Of a DNA stretch of 64,000 nt, positions 34,818 through 46,754 are shown piece after piece; position 1 is the first letter of the stretch, and the number at the start of each line of letters is the position of its first letter. A program made the position numbers and the translations under genes. This DNA comes from Paramecium octaurelia (lineage: Eukaryota > Ciliophora > Oligohymenophorea > Peniculida > Parameciidae), in NCBI GenBank assembly GCA_905182995.1, contig CAJJDP010000047.1, forward strand, positions 442,046 to 506,045, read 5' to 3'. The notes below the pieces were generated by a model. That model was not told the DNA's origin, ran no database searches, and saw only the letters and a program-made list of their open reading frames with translations.

Positions 34818-35549
34818 ATGCAAATGGAAATTAAAGAAGAGGAGTGCGACTATTCCTTCAAAAGTACTATTAACATTTAATACTAAGTTGCTCTGGTTGG
34901 AGAATGTGATGTTGGGAAGACGTGTATTTGGCAAAATTATTTGAAAGGAATGGTTCCAAAGAAAACTGTACCAACAATAGGCGTAGAATTTGAAACCAAA
35001 TTCGTCACCTTGTCTGATGGATCAAGAATCAAAGCCCAGATTTGGGATACAGGTACTGAATGATTATAGGAAGCTGGTTAAGAGAGATATCGTTCACTTA
35101 CAAATAGGTAGATTATTTATTATTGACACATCAAGTCATTTTAGAAAAGTAGTTGGAGCATTAGCAATTTTTGATTTAACCAATAAAACAAGTCTAGAAA
35201 AACTACAACTTTGGATTTAAGAATTAAAACATCATGGAGATAGTGATATTCAAATAATGATTGTGGGAAACAAGTTAGATTTGGTCTAAAAAAATCCAAG
35301 TTGCAGATAGGTATCAGAGGATGATATCAAATAATTTGTAAAGTAAAATAAATGGAAAGTATTTGAAATATCAGCACAAGTACCAGAAAATGTGAATCAA
35401 TGTTTTGAATGCTTGTTTATAGGTTAGTTATGATAATTATTAATTCAGATCTTTGTAAACAAAAAACTGGATTTCGAGGAGGAGAGCAATCATAACTAAA
35501 ACTTATGAAATAATCTGCAAACTTAAATGAAGGAAAATGTAAATGCTGA
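34818..35549 (+). CDS. Rab-family small GTPase
   Basis: 218 residues, introns of 21, 28 and 26 nt. All G motifs present: P-loop GECDVGKT, switch I Thr in VPTIGVEF, switch II WDTAGQERYRSLT (split by the first intron), NKLD as GNKLDL, and EISAQ for the usual SAK. The C-terminus is CKC, a Rab-type double-geranylgeranylation signal. Regulates vesicle targeting. SAQ in place of SAK is a mild departure. The first intron must use AAG as 3' site, since TAG four bases earlier would break the frame. Confidence 0.85.
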
Positions 35550-35982
35550 TAAATAATTTAATATATATCTAAAGTTAACCATCATCATAAATTGATTAAT
35601 TATTCATTGTACTTATTAATCTTGTCTCCTATTCGATTCCCATCTCTTTCTCACTTATTATATAAAAACTTTAATATTCTCAAACCAAAAAGGTAAGCTG
35701 TGTATGAAGATGAATTATACTCTGTAGACTCCCTGAATTTTAAAGTTTAATAGGTAAAGAATTATTTAATCGAAAATCAACGATTCCAATATCTATTAAA
35801 ATTATTCTTTTTTGTGAATAGTTCATTGTCTACTATTACTAGAATATTATTTGGATAGGTTCAAATTCCAAATTCAATTTGATAAAGAATTGATTGATTC
35901 ATGATTGATGCTGAAATGTTTCAAGGGTGAAAATTAATACTTATGATAATTAATTAATAATAAGTTTTAATTATAAATATGA
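35550..35982. other. Intergenic, nothing recognised
   Basis: AT-rich spacer between the convergent Rab and ASF1 genes. Confidence 0.5.
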
Positions 35983-36610
35983 TCAAGAGTCAAATACATT
36001 TTGAATCTAATGCAATGCACCATAAATTTCCGTTGCATCTGCTGACTATTTTTCTTATTATTCTTAAAACATGTATGCTTTAGTTTCAATTGGCTATTGT
36101 TGAACTTCAGAATTTGCAGGGTTATTCCAATCGATTTCAAATCTTGTTATGCGGGGTTTATTATTGAAGATTTATCTGGCAATATCTTCAATAATCACTT
36201 CCTAAGGATCGTTTTCAATGTTTTCAGGAGATGTGTAGGTGTTGTAGACATAATATCCGACTCTAAAAAATTCTCTCTATCTGTATGAACAAGTCAAGAT
36301 GAAAGCAGTGATACCCAATACTTCATCTTGTGGAATTTTTTTCCAATCAGGAGGATTCGACTCAAGAGTAAATTGCTTTGTTCCTTTAGTCAATGGTCCC
36401 ATGGAAAATTAGTCCAATATTTAATCGTGAGCTTCATCTTTTGGAGAACCTATATAGAGAAGTCTAATAATAATAATGAAATCTGTACGTCCATTCTATT
36501 TCGTCTTCTATGTCAGCTATAACATCAAAGTAAATATCCATTGTTATTGGACTTGTAAATGGTTGGGGTTTGTCATCCACCACAATATTAGTAATGCTAA
36601 CAAAAGCCAT
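35983..36610 (-). CDS. ASF1: Histone H3-H4 chaperone ASF1
   Basis: 200 residues, one 25-nt intron. Strong match along the ASF1 core: start MAFVSITNIVVDDKPQPF, IADIEDEIEW, YIGSPKDEAHDQILD, DWKKIPQDEVLGITAFILTC, REFFRVGYYVYNTY and NKPRITRFEIDWNN. ASF1 hands H3-H4 dimers to CAF-1 and HIRA in nucleosome assembly. The tail after the core is Gln/Glu-rich and about 45 residues long. In ciliates the protein must also serve micronuclear and macronuclear chromatin. Confidence 0.93.
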
Positions 36611-36965
36611 GAACTTTTTATTAATTAAATATTGTTTTTTGGAGGTAATAAAAACTACATATAATTGAATGAATAAAGTATAGTTTCAAAATTGAAATTG
36701 TGATTCAGAAGGTCCATGTTGAAGAATGCGGGATTAAATACAATAAATAAATTGTGGAAATACCATAATTAATCATAAATAATCGATATCCATTAAAAAG
36801 TTGTGAAATGAAATTAAGCCCATTGATTTTTACGTTAGGACCATAGGGAATAATATATTGATATTTGGGGTTTAACTGGATGAGGAAGCAAACGTGATAG
36901 TAAAAACATTACTTAAATAACATGATTGGAATGTGGATTTGTATTGTTTCTTATTAAATATTTTG
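36611..36965. other. Intergenic, nothing recognised
   Basis: AT-rich spacer between two minus-strand genes; presumably the ASF1 promoter. No distinct element. Confidence 0.5.
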
Positions 36966-37451
36966 TCATTTTTATTCCAATTAAGGATCTACATTGAGAT
37001 CTTTAGGAACAAATGCAAACGGTATAACTTCGGTGCCCTTTGAATATTTTGGTTTAGAATGATCCTTTCCAATAGCAATAATCTTAATATCATTACCAGG
37101 ATAGCAAAACTATTATTATAATTGATGTTTATTACTTCTATGATTGTTTATCTACACATACCGCAAGGGAATGTGGGCTCATCAGTGTCACTTAAATATT
37201 AGTATGTAGATATACCATGAAACTACAATAGTTGAGATTTGGCGGTCTCCTTCGCTTACTGCTTTGCAAATGGCTACACGCTCAGCACAAACACAGAGAC
37301 CATAACTTGCATTTTCAACATTACATCCTGTGTATAATTTATTGTTTTTGGTCAACAAAGAGCATCCTACTCTAAAGTTTGAATATGGACAATATGCTCT
37401 TTCTTTGGCCTTCGCTGCTTCTTAAATGAGCTATTCTTCTGTGATTTACAT
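36966..37451 (-). CDS. cdd: Cytidine deaminase
   Basis: 144 residues, introns of 25 and 26 nt. Zinc-dependent pyrimidine salvage enzyme (cytidine to uridine). Active-site signature is intact: substrate loop AYCPYSNFRVGCSLL, CNVENASYGLCVCAERVA (zinc Cys and catalytic Glu) and PCGMCRQTIIEF (two zinc Cys). Length matches the small homotetrameric type. Starts 28 bp after the stop of the upstream MFS gene on the same strand. Confidence 0.92.
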
Positions 37452-37479
37452 ATTTAATAATAATTTATATCTTAATTAG

Positions 37480-39090
37480 TCATTCCAATTCTTTTCCTAA
37501 TGTTTCAAATGGCAAAAAACAATTTGATAATGACGTAATAACAGAGAGAACGGAAAACAACACAAAAGGACTTCGCAATTTCTGACTATTCATATACATG
37601 CATATCCAAGGCATGATCACTCCTCCTAATCTTCCTATTCCATTGGCCATACCTATTCCAGTTGTCCTGATTTTAGTTGGGTATACTTCAGCCGTATATT
37701 AAAATCTAAAATTAAATCGAGTTTTGATACGAAAAGATGAAAGTCATAGATAGAAAAAACTTAGATGCGGTTGCCCAATATATAAAACGATGTTCAATAT
37801 CATAAAATCCCATTAGTGCTGTTATGGCTTGTATTGTAAAGAATATTATTAAAGAGTTCTTTCTCCCAAACCCTTTTAATTCAATAAAGAAAGCAGCTGC
37901 TACAGCACCCAAAATATCACTAATGCAGGATACTACTAATTAAATTATCTTATCTCTTCCAGTCTGACCTTGTTCAATGTGTGACAATATGTCTGGTAAT
38001 AAAAGTACGATTCCATAATAAACAAATGAAAGAATAAACCAATTAAACCAAATTAAAATTGTCAGAAAGAATCTATTATTCTCAAAAAGCGAAGTGATTG
38101 AAGCCTCAAGATAGAAAAACGAAATACATTATTTTGATTTTTGGCAATTCTATTCATGGCGTGAGTCCAATTAGACAATTTAATCTTCATTTCATCATTA
38201 AATTGAATTGAAGCTTTATTTGAATTAATCATTTCTTAAATAATATCGTAAGCTAGATCTTTCTATCCACTCAACAAAGCAAACCTAGGACTCTCCCTCA
38301 AACGAAATAAGCTAATAAACCAAGCCAAGAATCCTGGTAGACAACACCAAAAGGTCAGCAGTCTCCAATTACCTTCATCCAATGATATTAATGTGAAATC
38401 AGCAACAAACAGCCCAAATAGTTGACCTATGGCAAAAGTCAAAGTTATTAAACCCATATATCTGCCTCTTAAATGACCAGGAGTGATCTCAGATATCATA
38501 GTAACTCCGCAGGGTGCAAAGAGACCAACTATATATATTAATTCATTATCTAATACCCAGAATTCCTAGTAATGCCCTGACAATCAGAAGTGAATAAATT
38601 TCTTAGCATGCGATGGTTCCTAAGGACAATAGACATGTAAAAAATGAACTAATTAGAAATGGTTTCTTTCTGCCAACTCTATCAGCCAATTGTCCTGACA
38701 GCATTGAACCTACTAAATATCCTACCTGAATTAAGATGACACTATTACAAAAACAAAACTTGCTTATAACGAATTTAATGAATCGGAAATGTGCCACTCA
38801 TTTTTTAATATAGGGACCATTAATGTAAATATAGTAATTTAAGCTCCTTCACTAATACTCATCAAGGCCATAATACCATATATCCAGTATTAGAATTTTC
38901 CAAAATTGATTTCATCTAACAAATGATCAAAAGACAGTATTTAATGTTCAGGAATAGAAACCTGACTATTGTATTCTCTTATTAATTTCAATTCAGAATT
39001 ATCCATTCTTCTAGGAGAAGTTATTGAAGCATTTCTAGATAATTTGAGTGGACTACCCTCCTTTTTAGAATACCATGGACCATTATCCAT
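37480..39090 (-). CDS. MFS transporter (SV2/SLC22/sugar-porter type)
   Basis: 501 residues, four introns (29, 28, 23, 25 nt). Twelve-span major-facilitator architecture. Loop 2-3 motif GQLADRVGRKKPF, ITPGHLRGRYMG and late AEVYPTKIRTTGIGMANGIGR, which are typical of the SV2/organic-ion group. A cytosolic N-terminus of about 60 residues is Ser/Arg-rich. The substrate cannot be predicted. Confidence 0.82.
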
Positions 39091-39119
39091 TAAAATTTAT
39101 TTATAAATATAAATTTATA

Positions 39120-39386
39120 TCACTGATATTTTTTAAGCAAAATTTAATCACAAATACCTCCTCTCTCACATTCCTTATCAACTTCTTCCAAATCCTAAAC
39201 TCTTATGTTATAATACTAGATCAACTGAGGAATATTGAAATCCATTTTTAAGTTGTTCAATTCTTCCAACTCAAAGCTACTCACTTATTTTTACACTTGT
39301 AGGAGTGTTAAAAGTACACATCTTTTAACTCAATAATTTGGTAAAAATGTAACTTAATTATCAAATTATAAAAATGTCATTGACAT
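39120..39386 (-). CDS. Possible small acidic protein
   Basis: The confident part is a frame ending NIRVQDLEEVDKECERGG...KKYQ before TGA 39120-39122. Two putative short introns upstream would connect it to ATG 39386. The splice model is weak. Confidence 0.3.
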
Positions 39387-39750
39387 TAATACCTACCTCT
39401 TTATTAATCAATTTTTGAACTTTCTCATGCTATGCAAGTAATATTCAAACGGATTACTCTTTATGGATATATAATTATTTTATTTATTAATAATTTAATT
39501 TATAATTCTCAAATATTCACAATAGTATTTAACTAATTAGTGTGTTCAAGGTTCAATTTAAATTAATTAAGATTCTATATTATATTAAACTCAATCTTCC
39601 TGTCGTTTTTATTATTAATTATATACATCGTCTAAGTTAAACATATTTCCTGTAAGATTTTCTTATTCACCTTCTCCAAAATGATATTCAAATATCTCTA
39701 TTCTCTTGTCTAGTATTGTCTGAATTAATTATAATCTGTCTTAAATGTAA
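39387..39750. other. Intergenic or possible extension of the next gene
   Basis: AT-rich. The membrane-protein frame ending at 39751 could continue to about 39513 if a 17-nt intron is used (TDYNQFRQYQTREN...). That intron is at the lower size limit, so I leave it as an option. Confidence 0.3.
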
Positions 39751-41238
39751 TCAAACAACAAATTACTTCAACACCTTCAACTTACTTTTAGATGGCCTAA
39801 ATAATATACAAGTAATAATTACAGTAACAAAGATTTTCTAACAATCTAATTAACTTATGTTGATAACTATTATATTTAATATTAACTGGAGGATCATTGC
39901 GTAATTAGAATAGCATTGCGTTTGACCTTGCTTGAAATAAATTTCCATCTCCTATTTTGGATCATATATGCCCCACATCTATTAAATGTCACTGAACAGT
40001 TATGAAAAGTGAAAATCCTTCAAATCTCCAAATTTAGTAGTACCTACAAATAATTTCATGTTATAGTATCCGAAAGTAGTCTTGTATAGAAACTATATAG
40101 ACTTTTTTAAAATCAGCTATTGATTTCTATTTATAAACTATTAGTGATTCAACAAGCATTTCAAGTAACCTAAGGATAAACGAGAATTATCAAAACAGTT
40201 AGATAGATGGTGATTCAAAAATTTGTATCTATAATTTTTCTTCTTCAGTTATATCATTTTCTTGCATTGAGTATCCTCCTGAAGTAAAATAATTATTCTT
40301 GGATGACCGTTGTTTAAACAATTTTACAAAGATACTTTGTAGATTTTTTTGAATTTTTCAGATGAGATCTCAGCTGATGTTTCACTTATGTTTTCCTTTA
40401 TTGTTTTAAGCAACACTTATTCTAAGGTTTATTTCAATTAAGCCAGAGCACTAATAGTTTATTCAGAATCATGTTTTAGAGGATTTTAATGTTGAAAAGA
40501 AACTACTTTATAATTTCTTATTAATGATGTAAAATCTTCTTAATTCTTAATTAATTAAGTAGCCTACTTATTTACATGTAAAAGCTAAAATGCATTTATT
40601 TCCTCTTTGAAGGAACATTAAATAATCTTGAATTAGAATACATTGTCTAGAGACTGTTGTAATTGAGTATCTTCCGCTTTGAGCAGAAAAAACATCCGTT
40701 TCATTTTCTCCTATATCCAAAGTGATTTTAGAACCAAGAGCAAAGCCAAAATAAACATTAGTTGTAATGAATTAAAAAACTCCTAAACGTACGTGCACAT
40801 AATCATTAATCCGATTTAATTAAGCAATAATATTGCAAATTTGGCAATTATGTTGGATCCTAACATTAAACTATATTGCACCATGGCTACCGTTTACCCA
40901 GCCAAAAATAGAACATTAGAATTCGCGAATACAAACAATAAAAAGTAAACCATCACCCCGAGCAAAAAGTTTGTAAAGGCCAGAATTATATTAAATAGGT
41001 CAGGGTACTTTCTTACAATTTTATGGCTTATATAAAAGCTAATTGGAATCAACCCCAATCCATACTTTAATGGCCCAAATCCAAAAGGTTGAAAAAACTC
41101 CATACAAAAAACACATATGGCACTTATAGTTCCTAATATGCAAGCCCAGGTGTAAAACTTAAAGAGTTCATTAAATTGATCTGCAAAATACTATTGCTCA
41201 AGATTTGGATTATTAAATCTTAAAGTGTATTTATTCAT
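39751..41238 (-). CDS. Multi-span membrane protein with possible degenerate histidine-kinase core
   Basis: 495 residues, intronless in this model. Starts KYTLRFNNPNLEQQY, a motif seen at the N-terminus of ciliate multi-span signalling proteins, followed by about six hydrophobic spans (ACILGTISAICVF; ILAFTNFLLGVMVYFLLFVF). The C-terminal half (DFHFSQLFSDIQQMWGIYD, then an N-box-like LQLILNIIVINIS) is reminiscent of a sensor histidine kinase ATPase region, but the usual N and G boxes are not clearly there. Treat the kinase idea as speculative. Confidence 0.5.
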
Positions 41239-41328
41239 TTTATAAATGACAACATAATCAATTATTGGGAAGTAAAAAACAACTCAAATATTAAATTAAG
41301 AATTAATTTCTTATTATTGATTTAAAAA

Positions 41329-42764
41329 TCAATCATTTTGATCATCATTTTCTTCAGCAATCTCTTCCGGATATTCGTTTTCACCTTCCTCTCCTTCCTC
41401 ATTTAATTACTCAGGATCAATTCCAAAAAGATGTAAGTTTTGCTATAATCAATAATAATTATTTCATACACTGAATATATCTCTAAATTAATTATTTTCA
41501 TTTGCCAACTTCTCTACTTCTTCCTATAACTGTTATTTCTCATCACTCATGTGTTAATATAATTACTTGAAATTCTCAATTAAATCTTAATATGAATAAA
41601 TATTAAATTTACCCTCTAATTTATGAATTTCTTCATCTTTTGCCTCTAATTATTAGCTTAATTCTTGGATCAATTCATCTTTTTGATTATCATTACTTTT
41701 CACTGATTTCTTATTTGATGATTATAAATTTTTTTTGGAATTATTCATTAATTCTTCCCTCATTTATTGGAATTCTTCCTGGTTATCATGTAAGTTTTAT
41801 TATAATTACTCAATAATTTGATCTTTCATGGAAGATTCTTATTGTAGTTCATTAAGAGTTTACTGTAATTCTTCCTAATAAATTTACTTTAATAATTACT
41901 AAGTTGTATTCTTGAGCAATGCTTTCCAATTACTGATTTTTTTCATTGAGAATCTACTCTAATTCATTGATTTGATCTTCATATTGATTTCTAACTTTAT
42001 TTACTTCCTCTTATATATGTTTGTTAGTCTAATTTAACTTATTATTCAAATTTCTATTTTCTTCAGTTAATTATTAAATTTTTTATTTATCCTCTCTCAT
42101 TTTTTGGTCAAATTCTTACTCTAATTTTTGTCTAAAATAGAAATATTTAATTACAATCTTCTTTAGGCTTCTCTTTCCTTCTGATTAGCCTATGATAATT
42201 CTGCTCTTAATCTTTCTGTTTATTATTATTCTTCTTTTAATTAGCTGATTAATTGCTGACTACTTCTGTCATTATCAGAAGTAATCTTTTAGTTGGAAGA
42301 GTATGGTCTTTTGTCGTTAGAAAGATACTATTGATCAGCTCTTCTGTCATGACTATCGATTTTTTTATCCAAATAATCATGTTTATTGCTGACCCTATTA
42401 ATATCGATTGTTTTGGAATAATCAGGCTTCTTAGGTTCATTGTTTAGGAAGTCCTTGGTTGGAACTTGAGGTTGAGGTTTGTAATCATTTTTTTTGAATG
42501 AATTTCTTTAATCATTTTTTTAGGGAACAGGTGCATTACCCTAATTTTTCTAGTACATTTCTAATGATCGAATTTATGTTATTTGATACCTTGATATGGT
42601 ATGATTTCAGTTTTATGTTGCTGATCTACAGGGCCAGTTCGATTATGAATTTGAGAATCGCATGAATAGCATAACCTGTAGGTTTGACCATATCTACACT
42701 AGTTACACTTAATGGTAGCAGGCCTTTGTTAACATTTTTAACACTTGACAAAGAGAGATTACAT
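41329..42764 (-). CDS. B-box zinc-finger coiled-coil protein
   Basis: 434 residues; five introns (29, 23, 25, 27, 27 nt) restore one frame. N-terminal B-box: KCQKCQQRPATIKCNQC, LCYSCDSQIH and a distal HKTEI histidine, i.e. the C..C...C..C..C..C/D...H..H zinc ligands. After a linker comes a 280-residue Glu/Gln/Leu coiled coil, then an acidic tail (EEGEEGENEYPEE). TRIM-like layout without a RING; probably an oligomeric scaffold. Confidence 0.7.
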
Positions 42765-42925
42765 TTTCAAAGATGTTTTGAAAATATATGATAAAAATCT
42801 TAATATAAATAAATTTGAATTTATTTCAAAATAAAAGTATTCATTAAGATTATAATTACCATTCGTAAATCTGTGTTTGACATGAGATTTAGAGAAGCAA
42901 CCTAATGTTATTGAGCACACCTTTA

Positions 42926-43911
42926 TCAAATGGGTATCTTGAATTTTGATCGATATACGAAATTCTTTTCCAACTCAAGTATTCCCCTAATATTATTGAT
43001 CACTTTACATGTCGTAATATTTTTAGCAACATAAAATGTATGAAATCCAAATAGAGTCATCAATAAGATTACAATAATCCCCATTACCACCAATAATCCA
43101 ATATTTTGAACTGAGATTCTTATGCCCACAATCAACTGGGCAATTTGGACAAATAAATAGATCAGAAATATCAGTTTATTCTTTTCCCCTATGCAAATGC
43201 CAATCCAAGGACAATGGTGATCAAACATTGGAATACATTTCTTACAATATTGGCAGTGTTTGGCTCTCATAGGTTGTTCATTTAAGCATTGCATACAAAA
43301 TCTCTTTTCTGCTGCTAAAGTTGGAGGACTTACTGCGTTTGAAGTGCTTATACAGGTTTGTTTGTTTGGAGTATTTATTTTTGCTTATTCGGATGAAGGG
43401 GATGAAAGCATTCCTCTACCCGATAAGATGTGCTGATTATCAGCTTGCTGTTATTACTGTTACTCGGGGTAATATCTAAATATTATATGATATTATATTT
43501 TACTTTTAAATTGTGTTGTCGTTGTCCGGACCATCTTTGAATTGATCTAGTGAAATCTAACCATTAGATTCATCATTTGCTTAAGCATTAAGTACTTCTC
43601 TTTTTACGTTATTTTCAATCTATACTTCAATTTGATTGTTCTCAAGTGGAATTTCTACTTTAACTATTGGAATAGTTCCAGGATCTTTGATTCGAACTAT
43701 AAAATACAATCCACATGTAGCGAACATGAAAGGTCTAGTTGATAGTTCATTAATATAACAACCCAAAAATGTAATAATACAATAGGAATTCCTTGTAAGC
43801 CCATACATGCAAACCAATTTGCAGCACCACAAATATTGTTGGTCCAAGATATGCTAAAATAAATAGGTAACTATTACTTTTTTAATTGTAAAATAGACAA
43901 GCAGCCTTCAT
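42926..43911 (-). CDS. DHHC protein S-palmitoyltransferase
   Basis: 309 residues, introns of 28 and 28 nt. Two N-terminal spans (FILAYLGPTIFVVLQIGL; FMFATCGLYFIV), DPG motif (KDPGTIP), a Gln-rich linker, then the cysteine-rich domain RFCMQCLNEQPMRAKHCQYC ending in DHHCPWIG with the catalytic DHHC intact, and two more spans. Attaches palmitate to cytosolic cysteines. The three small MGC/MGN proteins in this window are the kind of substrate such enzymes modify, though no link is shown. Confidence 0.88.
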
Positions 43912-44112
43912 CTCTCCTAATATTTGTTTATAAATATTTGAATAATTATTATTATACTATATAACTTAATTACAATCTTCTTCATATTTACAAGCATTTA
44001 ATTCCAATTCATTTTTCTCTTCGCTTAAATTGTTAACCTTACCATTTCTTGATGAAACATAAAAAACATTATTCGATTTCTCAAAATTAATAAACTGAAA
44101 ATATCTATTATT

Positions 44113-44921
44113 ATGATTACCAATTTCAAAGAATTACCAAGCAACTCCCAAGCTACCATGGAGGCCCTCAGAGATCTCAACATATTCGATAACAACAATG
44201 AATTCTAATCCTCATAGTAAATTTCTATTCGTCTGCACCCCTTTTTTGAGAATGCACAAATTAAAGTACTATCATGCATCCATTATGTTAGACATAATTC
44301 TTGAAGTCCTTATTTAAAATTTTTGAAATAGAGACCTAGCAAGAGGGAAATTTGATAAAAAAGTTAAAACTCCTACTTTTCCTTCATACTATTTTAGGTT
44401 CATCAGTAGCTCGAGTTGAATTATCTAAAATTTTAATATCAAAACAAATTAATATTCAAATCGACAACACTCCTTTAGGAAAAGCCTGCCAACAATACTA
44501 TTTTTATCTATATAAACTAGCCTCCTAAACTACATTTATTAATGAAGACGTAATCAATGGTGATATATTAATTTATTTCGCATTATCAAATTAATGCAAT
44601 TTAGGAATCAGCATTTAATCCTTAATTGAAATCGTAGAATCATTCCAAACCAATTAATTGATTGGCAATATAGTAAAATCAATATATTACGATTTACAAG
44701 ACATAGCTATTTTTATAATAAAAGATGTAAAGTCGCTTATCGAAAATTAAAATGATAATAAATAGAACAAATTGCATATTCTTGAATTATATAAAGAAGT
44801 AAATACTCATTTTAATATAATAGTGCTAGGCTCTTTAAAAGAGGATGCTTGGATTTTATAGATTCAATCGACACTTTTCGCACTTTTCTCAAATTATGCC
44901 TCCATTTTCATTAATAATTGA
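44113..44921 (+). CDS. Helical protein, weak ANTH/ENTH-like resemblance
   Basis: 260 residues, one 26-nt intron at about 44265. A helical N-terminal section with NLIKKLKLLLFLHTILGSS resembles the K-L-L-LH-LL helix of ANTH/ENTH clathrin adaptors; the remaining helices (GKACQQYYFYLYKLASQ; LHILELYKEVNTHFNIIVLG) are compatible. No diagnostic lipid-binding motif seen, so the family call is tentative. Confidence 0.45.
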
Positions 44922-44988
44922 GTAACATTACCTTAAGGACTTACAAAACAATAAACCAAAAATCCACTCTTTAAAACATTTATCTAAG

Positions 44989-45108
44989 ATGAGTGAAGAA
45001 CATGCTAAATTTTAGCCATAAACTTCTAAACAAAGATAAATGATTAAATTTGAATTTGTAGAAAAGAAACAAGAAAAAGAATCTCCTTAGTTTTCATTTT
45101 CAAATTGA
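44989..45108 (+). CDS. Doubtful 39-residue frame
   Basis: MSEEHAKFQPQTSKQ... rich in Lys/Glu/Gln. Could be a micro-protein or the last exon of the preceding gene; neither is established. Confidence 0.2.
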
Positions 45109-45162
45109 TATTTATTAATTTATCATAAATTTTGTAATGTACTTTATTTTATAATATCATTT

Positions 45163-46146
45163 TCATTTTTTGGCTTTGGTTGGAGCTTTTTGAGTTGGTT
45201 ATGGTGCAGTTGTCTTGGCTGGTGCAGTGGTCTTAACTGGGGCTGCTGCTTTAACTGGAGCAGCTGCTTTGACTGGAGCAGGACCCTTAGCTTAAGTGGT
45301 TGGTTTAGCTGCTTAGGTTGATTTAACTTATTTAGTGTCTTTGGCCTAATGGTTAGCTTGAATTTTGTTACTTTTGGTTGTTCCTTAACTTTCTCCTTGA
45401 TTTCTGATGAGGCTTTTCTGTGCTTCTTGTGAGCTTCATGGACATCATGAGCCAATTTTTTATATGCTTCCAAAGCTTATTTTGCCTTGGTTCTTCTGGC
45501 TTATTCTGTCTTCTTTTAGATTGTCTTTCTTCTCAATCTGGATTCTGTGACGAGTCTTTGGATCTTTGGAGCCTTTTATCTCTTCTTTCCATCTTTGGTG
45601 GTCCATGTTCTTCTAATGAGATTCTTTTAAACTATAGCAACACCATCAGCCTTCTTGAATCCGAATAATCTTCTCAATTTGGTTAATCTCTTTGGACCCA
45701 ATCTTCTTGGGACGTTTTGATCTGTGAGTCCAGCAATTTCATTGGCACCCTTCTTTACGACTTATAAGGCAAGTACTCTGATGTCTTGACCTACAATGCA
45801 TCCTCTAATTGATTTGCGTTTCATCTCTCCATCCTTTCTTGGTCTGTAGCCCTTGTGTCCCTTTCTCATGAGGATTCTCACTCTTCCCTTGAATAGGACT
45901 CCTTGTCTCATTGGGAAACCTTGTTTATCGTTACCACCAGTGATCTTGAACACATATCCTTTGTATTCATCACCTAAGTTGTCAGCCTCTACGACTTGTC
46001 CCATTCTCTTATCGAAGAAGATTGAGCTACATAATCACCCACAATTTATTACCATTTCTTGTCATCATCAATTTCGACTGTTTTTTAAGCGCCTGTCAAG
46101 GGGTAGGAAATGTTGAACTAAGCAAAGCATATTTAGTTACCTTCAT
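45163..46146 (-). CDS. RPS6: Cytosolic ribosomal protein eS6 with extended Ala/Pro/Lys tail
   Basis: 302 residues, introns of 23, 26 and 26 nt. First exon encodes only Met-Lys; then [48 protein letters not shown] and [20 protein letters not shown], all diagnostic of eS6. 40S subunit component and classic S6-kinase target. After the usual helical C-terminal region, a last exon adds about 65 residues of Ala/Pro/Lys repeats (KAAAPV twice, KTTAPA). Most eS6 proteins end near 250 residues. Confidence 0.93.
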
Positions 46147-46754
46147 AAAAATCTTGGATTTTTTAAATTAGATTTAAAATTATGTGTTTCACATTTTAAT
46201 ATTATCTAACTGTGCAAGACAACCATAATATAAAATAAATACAAATTATTTATGATAGAACTTAATACAAAAAAGAATTGGGAATGCATCAATTCCATCA
46301 ATTTATGTCTTTTAAAATAAAAGAAGATTCAAATAATTAACAAAATTTTCCGCTTTTTATTCAATGTTAATCTCATTTAAAAATGAAATCAATATTAGAA
46401 TTCCTTATTTCCTCCATAAATGAAAAAGAAGACCTAGTCCTTAAGAATTCCTTGCGTCCTATTATTTTCAAGTGATTTCCTCGTCACAATACTATTGAAC
46501 ATTTAGATCAATTATTTAGAGATTTAATTCTACGATATTAATTAGGATACTTTTTAAAAATTATAATAATTGATATTAAAAAATAGAAGAATAACAGAAA
46601 TTTATTGACTATTTACTTAATAATTATTTTTTTATTTATTATAAAAATTTTCGAATCTAAAATCTGAATGCGCAATTCGTCACGTCAAATATTTATCTTA
46701 AATCATATAAACTTTAATGTAATTCAAAATTATATTCATTGCAACAATTGTAAA
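46147..46754. other. Intergenic with a possible TGA-interrupted frame
   Basis: AT-rich spacer between the divergent eS6 and hydroxylase genes. The only coding-like stretch is at 46383-46667, listed separately. Confidence 0.4.
46383..46667 (+). pseudogene. Short frame broken by an internal TGA
   Basis: MKSILEFLISSINEKED...RPIIFK, then TGA (46473-46475), then FPRHNTIEHLDQLFRDLIL in the same frame to a second TGA at 46665-46667. A 34-nt GT..AG stretch could splice around the TGA but leads to a worse frame. Could be a decayed small gene or chance. Confidence 0.3.
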
